DNA from: a virus
Virus record (IMG/VR): IMGVR_UViG_3300042893_000309
Coordinates: 1 to 64,000 of that record
Length of the DNA stretch: 64,000 bases
Reading direction: 5' to 3' (one strand)
This document shows, in pieces, positions 15,537-22,643 of this stretch. The notes under the pieces were generated by a model. It did not search any database, was not told the origin of the DNA, and saw only the letters and a list, made by a program, of their open reading frames with translations. Made by a program: the position numbers and the translations under genes. Every line of letters starts with the position of its first letter. Positions within the stretch are counted from its first letter, which is position 1.

Positions 15537-16587
15537 GTAATACCTCTGTTTGTTTTTTTAATTGTGGCAAAAACTGTTCGTAATGATTCATATACTGTAT
15601 GATTTTATTACACACTGAAGGTCTTGCGAAGTCGTATGCTTCAAAACTTTCAGTCCACTCACTAGGATACTTGAATGTGTCAAATGCCATCTCGCTGTAG
15701 CTTAATCTATCCGGCACCATAGGAATGGCACCTACCACAGCACCTTCGTACCAGCTAATGCCCAGCGTCTCTTGAAGATTTGCACTAAACACTATTTTAG
15801 CACGACCTAACAGTTTGTGATATTCATGTTTGTCTAGTTGCTGATCTTGACAAACGACAAATTCGTATTGAGGTAGGTGCGTAGCCAAGTCACGAAAAAT
15901 GTCAACTTGCTTCTCCGGAGCAATGCGATGAGGAAACAAAATTAGATCACGCTTGGGCGTAGTCCAGTAGTTGTCCAAAGTATCTTGCATATACTCCATG
16001 GGCCAGCCTGTTCGCACAATCTTTCCATCGGTAATTAAATCAGACTTATCCTCTTCGTGCCACGGATTTTCTGTTTTATAACCATCTTCTAATAAGTTAT
16101 CTACAAACATATCAATATGGAACTTGGTAGCAAAATAGTTGTGATCAAATGCGTGGAAAAAACTCTTCTCAGCATGTCTTACCCATTTCCTCTTACCAAC
16201 AAGACGTCCTAAAAAATCTTGTGGATCATATGATCCAGCATGCCATAAACCATGTGTAACTACCGGAATGCCCAGCAGTTCACTCATGTATTTGAGATTG
16301 ATGACGCCAGGGTGCCAAGCATCAGTAAATATAAAATGATCACCAGGGCTAACTGATCCGGAGCAAAATAAGCGACCCATCTGCTCCACTTGACTAGCCT
16401 TGTATATATTAGTGCCGCCAAAGTTGAGAAATGCGCCAGGAGTGGTAGCACTAGGAATGTCCGTAGGACCTGATATAATGTTGACATTGTGTCCTGCCTT
16501 TCGTAAGAGAGCAGGTACATGGCGCTTCCATTGCCCCGTGTACCTTGTCTCTACTGCTTCTAGATCAACGAGAAAAACTTTGCTCAT
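15487..16587 (-). CDS. Glycosyltransferase (GT-B-like)
   Basis: A 366-residue protein that I start at the ATG at 16587 (MSKVFLVDLEAVETRYTGQW). The preceding 71 open codons look like a reading-frame shadow of the upstream gene. The C-terminal half follows the GT-B pattern: PHRIAPEKQ after the linker and an LQETLGISWYEGAVVGAIPMVPD motif that binds the nucleotide sugar. The target (phage DNA base, virion or host surface) is unknown. The start overlaps the end of the upstream gene by 23 nt. Confidence 0.75.
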   Translation of the reverse strand: MSKVFLVDLEAVETRYTGQWKRHVPALLRKAGHNVNIISGPTDIPSATTPGAFLNFGGTNIYKASQVEQMGRLFCSGSVSPGDHFIFTDAWHPGVINLKYMSELLGIPVVTHGLWHAGSYDPQDFLGRLVGKRKWVRHAEKSFFHAFDHNYFATKFHIDMFVDNLLEDGYKTENPWHEEDKSDLITDGKIVRTGWPMEYMQDTLDNYWTTPKRDLILFPHRIAPEKQVDIFRDLATHLPQYEFVVCQDQQLDKHEYHKLLGRAKIVFSANLQETLGISWYEGAVVGAIPMVPDRLSYSEMAFDTFKYPSEWTESFEAYDFARPSVCNKIIQYMNHYEQFLPQLKKQTEVLHEQFFSATELIKRLAN

Positions 16588-16852
16588 TGCGTGGACCGCG
16601 ATAGTTGTTATTTCCACCGCTTCGATTAAATTCGCCACGCGGCTTGCGAGTACCATCCCATGGCTTCTTTGGACGAGTACTGTAATAGAAATTGTTCCAA
16701 ATTTGACTATTACGATTGTAAAGATTTGCCTCGTTAAAGTCACACATCTCGAAACGACAAAAATCGTGAAACTTTTCCAAGTCGTCGAAAATTTTAACAA
16801 TATCAGGACGGTTTTCTAAGTAGTTAACGTCTTTGTAATTATTCTTAGCCAT
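16565..16852 (-). CDS. Conserved T4-like phage protein
   Basis: A 95-residue protein beginning MAKNNYKDVNYLENRPDIVK, started at 16852 because of an AAGGAAAG ribosome binding site 6 nt upstream. The N-terminal PDIVKIFDDLEKFHDFCR segment is of a type common in T4-like cyanophages. The C-terminus is Arg/Gly/Asn rich, which could bind nucleic acid. Function unknown. Confidence 0.65.
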   Translation of the reverse strand: MAKNNYKDVNYLENRPDIVKIFDDLEKFHDFCRFEMCDFNEANLYNRNSQIWNNFYYSTRPKKPWDGTRKPRGEFNRSGGNNNYRGPRNEQSFSR

Positions 16853-16865
16853 TATAGCTTTCCTT

Positions 16866-17261
16866 TTAATACTTAATAAATGAACCATTTTCTCCGTCTT
16901 CGGAGACTTCAATCCAAACCTCACGGTCGGGATACCTTTGTGAGACTTGAGCGTGTAAATCATCGCTCATCATTTCGCAACTTTTGTAATCTAGCGACAA
17001 AACACCTTGTGTGCTAGAATACAGTTTTTCAAGCCATCGCTTGAATTGTATAAATTCCACATCTCTGTCATTGTGGGTGACACTAAGCCATACCCTAAAA
17101 TGAAAAATATGGCGATGAGGATTAGCCAAAAACGAAACATCATATTCATCTCCTGTTGCTAAGTTTGGATCTGTTGCGGCTGCTGGATATTTGTGAATAC
17201 CTTCTTTACGAAAGGTTACCCAAATCATTTTGTTAGGTCTAATATCTTGTTTAATAATCAT
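16866..17261 (-). CDS. QueD/6-pyruvoyl-tetrahydropterin synthase-like protein
   Basis: The 131-residue protein matches the order of elements in QueD: FRKEGIHKYPA (first zinc His), NPHRHIFHFRVWLSV in place of HGH, VEFIQFKRWLEKLY in place of the IDF helix, SCEMMSDDL in place of TSE, and a last strand VWIEVSEDGENG. QueD makes 6-carboxy-tetrahydropterin, the substrate of QueE. The catalytic Cys that precedes HGH in canonical QueD is not seen, so activity is uncertain. The match is by eye. The start overlaps the upstream gene by 4 nt; an alternative start is at 17228. Confidence 0.6.
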   Translation of the reverse strand: MIIKQDIRPNKMIWVTFRKEGIHKYPAAATDPNLATGDEYDVSFLANPHRHIFHFRVWLSVTHNDRDVEFIQFKRWLEKLYSSTQGVLSLDYKSCEMMSDDLHAQVSQRYPDREVWIEVSEDGENGSFIKY

Positions 17262-17482
17262 TCTTTTCTGAACCTTGGAGTTAAAATCTCTGCATCAACT
17301 TTATTTAAAAATTGACAATTTTCTAATCTTACTAACAGTTCATCTAACGAACCAGTATGATCTTCAACTATAACTCTAATTGGTTTAGTAGTGTCTGTTC
17401 TGTCTTCTAGAATGTATGTTAGTTTTCCATTTGCAGCTAAAATTTGCTCGCTGAAATATTCTTGTAAATTAATTAAATTCAT
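17258..17482 (-). CDS. Hypothetical protein next to the QueD-like gene
   Basis: A 74-residue protein (MNLINLQEYFSEQILAANGK). I use the ATG at 17482, which forms an ATGA overlap with the upstream stop and has AGGA upstream. No motif recognised. Confidence 0.6.
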   Translation of the reverse strand: MNLINLQEYFSEQILAANGKLTYILEDRTDTTKPIRVIVEDHTGSLDELLVRLENCQFLNKVDAEILTPRFRKE

Positions 17483-17997
17483 GTTGGTGTATCCTGTGTA
17501 TATTGATCCCAATAGGTAAATTTGTCTTTACTCATTAGGCTTTGTAGGTGATGAGTCCATACGCCAGGGTTAGTAGCACCCCAAGTACGATCATCTAGTT
17601 TGAGTGTTGCGTTATAGTTAAGTTGACTAATGTAAGGCAACTTTACACTAATCATAGGAATAAACCTATCTTGTTCGCAGTAACCGCTTTCGATTACGCC
17701 TTCAATATGTTCTACACCGAAGTCTAAAGCGACCCAGTAATTTTCTTTAAGACATCCGAGTATAACTGTATCCCATACCGCATATTCTTCTTGTGTCATT
17801 GCTTTTGGATTGAAGCTCTGACTAGTACCAAAATAAATTTGCTTAATGTCGATGTCTCTGTTTGCTTGTTGTAGTATTTCCTCTAAAGGAGGAGTGCCAA
17901 CAACAAACAAAGTTTTCATACCATAAGCAATAGTATGCTCGACCTCATACCCTGTAAAGTAAACAACATTCTGTCGTTCTTCAGTGTTTAGTCCCAT
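17479..17997 (-). CDS. Conserved phage protein
   Basis: A 172-residue protein with a conserved-looking N-terminal VVYFTGYEVEHTIAYGMKTL followed by a TLFVVGTPP strand-turn. I recall similar proteins in T4-like marine phages but no function. Its position beside the QueD-like gene may mean a shared pathway; that is inference. It overlaps the downstream end of the MDR gene by 10 nt. Confidence 0.62.
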   Translation of the reverse strand: MGLNTEERQNVVYFTGYEVEHTIAYGMKTLFVVGTPPLEEILQQANRDIDIKQIYFGTSQSFNPKAMTQEEYAVWDTVILGCLKENYWVALDFGVEHIEGVIESGYCEQDRFIPMISVKLPYISQLNYNATLKLDDRTWGATNPGVWTHHLQSLMSKDKFTYWDQYTQDTPT

Positions 17998-18869
17998 TTA
18001 ATATAACCTCTGCTGTAACCGCTTGGACGATCCATACCATCCGCAAACGCTTGCTGCCATTCAGTGTTACGATTGTAACACTTTGTCCAGAAACTATCAA
18101 CCTCAAGATAGCCGTTTTCAATCATGAACACTGCTTCTTTCATACATTGGAAAAATCCATCAGTGCGTGGACTTGGCCGAACTGTAGTACAGGCTTTCCA
18201 AAGTTGAGCTTGAGCTTCCTCACGACTAACTGCTTTGCCAACACCGTCAATAATAAGGGCATTGTTATTTAGGTTGATGTCTATACCTAACGCATATTTG
18301 CCACTCAAGTCGATAACTATATCATAACTTTCGCTAGTACCAATCAATAGTTTATCACCCCACAGTTCCGTATTGCTAGACCCTAGTACATTGATGTCTT
18401 GTTTGCGTAATATCAATCTGTGATAAGCAACCCACGCAAGGAATCCACTACCAATAATCAATATCTTGCCATTTCTTTTATTAATTTCGCCTGCGGCTTG
18501 TTCCACTACATTGATACCGCAAGCAACCGGTTCTAGTATATAGCGAGGATGTGCTTCGGGTACTAGGACATACTCTTTAGATCTTACATTATAAATATCT
18601 GCGTATGCGGGTTCGCCTCGGGTGGCAACAAAGTCTCCAAAGTTGACGTCTTTAATATTAGCACCAATTCCAATAACTTGTCCAAGTCCTTCGTGCCCTT
18701 GCATGTGTAAAGGTAACGGCCCAAAGTCTCCTACCATCATGTCGATATCACTACGACATACACCAGTCATAACACTTCGAACACAAATTTCATCTTCAGT
18801 TAACGGATCTACATGAAATTCGATTTCAGTAAAACTACCATTGCCTGTTGTTTGTAAAATTCTATTCAT
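17988..18869 (-). CDS. Zinc-type alcohol dehydrogenase-like (MDR) oxidoreductase
   Basis: A 293-residue medium-chain dehydrogenase/reductase. GVCRSDIDMM (zinc Cys) and GHEGLGQVIGIG match the catalytic domain, and ILIIGSGFLAWVA is the Rossmann nucleotide-binding loop. It is shorter than typical (about 350 residues). The ATG at 18869 overlaps the stop of the upstream Gfo/Idh-type gene (ATGA), so the two oxidoreductases are made together and may act in sequence on one sugar or polyol. Confidence 0.78.
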   Translation of the reverse strand: MNRILQTTGNGSFTEIEFHVDPLTEDEICVRSVMTGVCRSDIDMMVGDFGPLPLHMQGHEGLGQVIGIGANIKDVNFGDFVATRGEPAYADIYNVRSKEYVLVPEAHPRYILEPVACGINVVEQAAGEINKRNGKILIIGSGFLAWVAYHRLILRKQDINVLGSSNTELWGDKLLIGTSESYDIVIDLSGKYALGIDINLNNNALIIDGVGKAVSREEAQAQLWKACTTVRPSPRTDGFFQCMKEAVFMIENGYLEVDSFWTKCYNRNTEWQQAFADGMDRPSGYSRGYIKWD

Positions 18870-19741
18870 AGTTTTTCTATTTGTTCGTGAATCCACATAT
18901 CTTGCTGATATTGATTGTTCCAGAACTCATTATTATTTAGGTTTTTAACAGCAGTCTCTACCATAGTTTTGTAGGCAGATTCTGGACACAATCCTAGCTC
19001 ATGTCTTATGGCACTATTTCTCATGCTAAACGCAATACTACTGTCGTCATGATCTAGATTAGTTTTCCAGTTGGCACTTAGTATCCACGTAATGTTCTTA
19101 TTCTCGAATTCTAAATGACAAAAGTCGTCTACGTCATACGTGCCGGTATGATTGACTACACCGTAATCTGTACTGTCAATATCTTCTAGTTTATAGTTTT
19201 GAAGTGATTGTGCTTTAAGTTTAACACCATGTTTATAGTCTGTTAACGCACAATAGTAACTAAGCATATGAGGAATTAAGTCTCTGCTAACTCCGCCAAA
19301 TGCTAATTCTTTTGTAGTAAACCAACTACCGGGTTGTGGAATACGATTAGCGTTATTCCAACGAACATATACTCGTTCGCTTTGATCAGCTTGACTTTTG
19401 AATAGTTTAATCTCGTCTCTGTACTGATTATTTTTAACCATCATGAAACGTGTGTCGGGAAAGTCTTCTACTAGACAGAACCAACACTTGGCATCTTGTA
19501 CACCTGGCTTTTCAATTAGAACAATTTTACACTTGTTAGCAATAGTTCTTGCTACCAGTTCATGTGTAAAATTTGGTGTACAAATAACGACAATATCATA
19601 TTCGCCTGTGACAATATCAGCAGTTTTAAATGTTGCGTTCTTTTCCGGATTAGAATCCACAGTATCGATTTCATAGCCGAGGCCGGTGAATACGGAATGA
19701 TATAGTTGTCCTATACCCATTCCTACAATTAAGGCCTTCAT
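18866..19741 (-). CDS. Gfo/Idh/MocA-family oxidoreductase
   Basis: A 291-residue NAD(P)-dependent sugar oxidoreductase. The N-terminal ALIVGMGIGQLYH is the dinucleotide-binding loop, followed by VVICTPNFTHELVA and IEKPG, the family's EKP motif. Substrate unknown. It sits between a small BPSL0761-like gene and the MDR gene, all coupled by 4-nt overlaps. Confidence 0.8.
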   Translation of the reverse strand: MKALIVGMGIGQLYHSVFTGLGYEIDTVDSNPEKNATFKTADIVTGEYDIVVICTPNFTHELVARTIANKCKIVLIEKPGVQDAKCWFCLVEDFPDTRFMMVKNNQYRDEIKLFKSQADQSERVYVRWNNANRIPQPGSWFTTKELAFGGVSRDLIPHMLSYYCALTDYKHGVKLKAQSLQNYKLEDIDSTDYGVVNHTGTYDVDDFCHLEFENKNITWILSANWKTNLDHDDSSIAFSMRNSAIRHELGLCPESAYKTMVETAVKNLNNNEFWNNQYQQDMWIHEQIEKL

Positions 19742-19989
19742 TCTTTTTTACTTTCTTCGTATTGTTTAAACAATCTAGTAACCGGTTCCATTCGTTCTTG
19801 GAACACATCCGGCGCACCTATGGCCGCACGTTCTAAATCCCATTCACTAGGGAAATGTCGCAAGATACTATATGCTTCTCCGCGAACTTTTTTAGGAACT
19901 CTAGGATAGTCTTTGGTATTGTGGGCTATATCCTGTAAGAATCTCTTGGCCCACATTACGGAACGATATCTTTCATCTGGTAATGTCAT
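19738..19989 (-). CDS. BPSL0761-like small protein
   Basis: An 83-residue protein starting MTLPDERYRSVMWAKRFLQD with a later VRGEAYSILRHFPSEWDLE. This is the pattern of the BPSL0761 family of small proteins known mainly from betaproteobacteria and their mobile elements. Function unknown. It overlaps the end of dpdA by 17 nt. Confidence 0.6.
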   Translation of the reverse strand: MTLPDERYRSVMWAKRFLQDIAHNTKDYPRVPKKVRGEAYSILRHFPSEWDLERAAIGAPDVFQERMEPVTRLFKQYEESKKE

Positions 19990-21682
19990 GATGTATTTCG
20001 TTTTCTAGTTGATCTAGTTTGTCAATTTGGTCTTCGGCAAATTCGCCATCTTCACTTGATTGTACACTCTCTTCATCTTCTTCGTCAAATAGATTGGCAA
20101 AGTGTGTGCTAGCATTAACTGTTTTTTTACCAATAGCGCCCCGTGTTCCTGGAATAGCTTGCCAAAATTTATCAAAGCCGTCAATGATAGCATCAGCTGT
20201 TGCTCTATCAGGCGCACTAAAAATAGCATCCACTACGTCTTTAAAGTATACACGTTCGAATCTTTCATCTACTAGCATGGCAGGACATAGACCAGCATCA
20301 TACTGTCGATTAGCTTCTTGTACACTATTCAAATGTAGCCACACATTATGACCCATCATAATTGCGTATGTGAAACTATCCCACGATGTTTTACCTTCTT
20401 TACCTATCTTATTTAGGTCGCCTGGTCCGTAGATACAAATATCTTTAACTTGTACGCCATCCATCAAGGGGCTGGTAGTAAACGATTTAAAGTGTCCATC
20501 TTGTACAACAACATCCTGAAACAATCTAGTATCTTTACTATACTTCTTATTGTCTAAACTAGGCAACATGCGATATAACCATTTTTGTCTATCTACAATT
20601 TCAGTTTGTACATAAATCTGTCCGTTGGCAGTGGCAAGGAACGGACTGGCACAGTCAAAGCTGATTGTAAACTTGGGATTGTGGTACTTACGAACAGCAC
20701 GTTGAATGTCTGTCAGCAGTAATGCCCACTCTAATTTACTTGTACCCAAGAAGTGCATCCAGTCTTGATGACCTTCTTCTAGTAATCCATCAAACTTTAG
20801 AGCTACTAGTCTGCGTAGAACTAAATCTACGTCACACATATTCTGTCCACCCATAGCCCAGCCATTAAACGGTCTTTCATATTTTGTTGGATCGCAGAAG
20901 TCTTTCATTTGTTGATACCAATCTTCTGCCTGTGCGTGATTCTCACCTTGTAGAACGTTTAAGAACTTACAAGCACCTGTACGATGTTTGATAAAGTATT
21001 CATTGTTGTATTTGGTAGCGGCAACAGCTTGTTCATAACTAGCAATGCCACTGTTCTTGGCACCCACTGGACTGCGTCCAACCCATGCTGGAATATCAAG
21101 TACCATGCCGTAATCCATTAAGGCATCCATCCAAGCTAATACTTGTTCACGTTTCTTTTGTGCCGCATCTAGTTTTGCTTGAAAAAGTTTAACATGGTCA
21201 ATTTTAGTATACTTGACATTTCCGTTCTTGTCTGTTTTAGGATCACCAGTTGGGTGTAATTGTGGAACAAGTTCAACACCCTTGGCAACTGCTTCTGCCA
21301 TGCGTTGTGCTACTTCCTCACCTACTGGATCGTTCCATTCACCTTCCCACACGCCTTTACCAATTTGGAAACCTCCAGAGTCGCCTAATACCCAACTAGT
21401 TGAGCGATCTCTATTGCGAAACATATCTTCGCTTGGATCTGGCTTAGTCAAGTCTAAGTTAGCGTGTCCAGCTGAATACAAACAATGGTCAAAGTAAAAT
21501 GTCGCATTGGGATTCAAATAGTTCATGGCTTCAATGCCTAGTGGTCCAAAGCTGGCAGGTATGCGAGCAGGGTCTACATAGTTATTGTAGCGTTGCTTTC
21601 CGATATACGTACTATAAAAGCCAGATGTTGCCGGCAAAAAGTAGGCATAATCATTTTGATGTGCGGTTAAATTTTTATTCAT
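19973..21682 (-). CDS. dpdA: DpdA-like DNA 7-deazaguanine transglycosylase (TGT superfamily)
   Basis: The 569-residue protein keeps the active-site motifs of tRNA-guanine transglycosylase in order: LGDSGGFQ (D101), VLQGEN (245-246), GWAMGGQ (near 275), HFLGTSK (near 311) and SFDCASPF (D343, matching the nucleophile in FDCVLPTR). The usual CxCxxC zinc site is not evident. Phage DpdA proteins of this kind exchange guanine in DNA for a preQ0-type 7-deazaguanine and so protect against host restriction. FolE, QueE and a QueD-like protein, needed to make the base, are encoded nearby; QueC is not seen. Confidence 0.85.
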   Translation of the reverse strand: MNKNLTAHQNDYAYFLPATSGFYSTYIGKQRYNNYVDPARIPASFGPLGIEAMNYLNPNATFYFDHCLYSAGHANLDLTKPDPSEDMFRNRDRSTSWVLGDSGGFQIGKGVWEGEWNDPVGEEVAQRMAEAVAKGVELVPQLHPTGDPKTDKNGNVKYTKIDHVKLFQAKLDAAQKKREQVLAWMDALMDYGMVLDIPAWVGRSPVGAKNSGIASYEQAVAATKYNNEYFIKHRTGACKFLNVLQGENHAQAEDWYQQMKDFCDPTKYERPFNGWAMGGQNMCDVDLVLRRLVALKFDGLLEEGHQDWMHFLGTSKLEWALLLTDIQRAVRKYHNPKFTISFDCASPFLATANGQIYVQTEIVDRQKWLYRMLPSLDNKKYSKDTRLFQDVVVQDGHFKSFTTSPLMDGVQVKDICIYGPGDLNKIGKEGKTSWDSFTYAIMMGHNVWLHLNSVQEANRQYDAGLCPAMLVDERFERVYFKDVVDAIFSAPDRATADAIIDGFDKFWQAIPGTRGAIGKKTVNASTHFANLFDEEDEESVQSSEDGEFAEDQIDKLDQLENEIHHDITR

Positions 21683-21869
21683 CTGTTAAGTAATCGTTAT
21701 GCTCTTCGATCCTCCAAATATGGATGTTTTGAGGTACGTTGCCTTTCTTCTCAACGTACCCAATCCTAACATCCACATTTAATGTTCCAAGATCGGACAT
21801 AAGCTCATTAACTTCTTTTACAAGGTCCTTGAGCTTAATGACTTTTGACTTTACATTGTCGTCTTTCAT
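21675..21869 (-). CDS. Small hypothetical protein
   Basis: A 64-residue protein with a helical N-terminus (VIKLKDLVKEVNELMSDLG) and a beta C-terminus. No match recognised. It is coupled by a 4-nt overlap to the sliding-clamp gene and by 8 nt to dpdA. Confidence 0.55.
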   Translation of the reverse strand: MKDDNVKSKVIKLKDLVKEVNELMSDLGTLNVDVRIGYVEKKGNVPQNIHIWRIEEHNDYLTDE

Positions 21870-22597
21870 TTGCTCTGTGCTGGCAATATATAGTTGTATT
21901 CAACCATGCCACTATCCACAGTAATCATCATGGCGCCAGCATCACTAATCTTCATGGTCTTGTCGCCTGCTAATCCTAGAATTTGCATAACCTGTTGTAC
22001 AGGCCAAGACCAGGTGCCCTTCAGTTTTCCACCTGCCGGAGATTGGAATGTGAATTTGCCTGCGTGTGTGCTAGCATCGCCAAAGCTAACAATTAAATCG
22101 CTGTTTTCTGTTTTAACTTGGAATACAGTTTCTTCTGAGTGTGCTTGACTTTGGAACTTTAAACGTTGGATGCTGGCAACTGCTGGCTGAAACTCAATAT
22201 CCCAAGCCGCACCTTTAAACTTTACAGTCTTGAGTTTTTCGTTAATAATCTCTGTACTCATGAAACGGTAGTCATTGTGAAAGTCGCCAGTGGCGTTTTC
22301 AAAATGCATAGTAGTTGGGATTTCTGCTCCGTTGCGTTGTTGTCGCACAACTTCAATCTTGGCATTGTCTTTGTACTCTGGACACTTCAAGTGAATGTTA
22401 AGTTTGTCCAAGTTGGGCATACCAAACGTGCCTTGAAATTCTTCAACTGGCATGTGAGTTTTTGCTGTTAAAATAACACTACGGTCTTCGGCCATAGATT
22501 CAATGTTAGTTTCTTCAATTGTTCCTGAGATTTTAATGATAGGTAAAAATCCTAGAGCGTGTGTATGTGTTACGATGTCTTGTAAAATGTCTTTCAT
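21866..22597 (-). CDS. 45: Sliding clamp (gp45-like)
   Basis: A 243-residue protein of T4 gp45 type (T4: 228 residues), the trimeric ring that holds gp43 on DNA and, in T4, also activates late transcription. The opening LQDIVTHTHALGFLPIIKI and closing MVEYNYILPAQSK match the family pattern in marine T4-like phages. It lies immediately downstream of the polymerase and has its own promoter and an AAAGGA ribosome binding site. Confidence 0.82.
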   Translation of the reverse strand: MKDILQDIVTHTHALGFLPIIKISGTIEETNIESMAEDRSVILTAKTHMPVEEFQGTFGMPNLDKLNIHLKCPEYKDNAKIEVVRQQRNGAEIPTTMHFENATGDFHNDYRFMSTEIINEKLKTVKFKGAAWDIEFQPAVASIQRLKFQSQAHSEETVFQVKTENSDLIVSFGDASTHAGKFTFQSPAGGKLKGTWSWPVQQVMQILGLAGDKTMKISDAGAMMITVDSGMVEYNYILPAQSK

Positions 22598-22614
22598 AAT
22601 GATTCCTTTGTGTT

Positions 22615-22643
22615 AGTATATAGGTATTTAGGTCAGAAGTCAA
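22615..22643 (-). promoter_or_regulatory. Sigma70-type promoter for gp45
   Basis: TTGACT (22638-22643), a 17-bp spacer and TATACT (22615-22620) in minus-strand sense, placed across the stop codon of gp43. It permits expression of the clamp apart from the polymerase. Confidence 0.72.

Noticed and set aside
16588-16800. N-terminal extension of the glycosyltransferase (71 codons)
   Set aside because: It lies in the alternative frame of the 16565-16852 gene and the family-like N-terminus begins at 16587.
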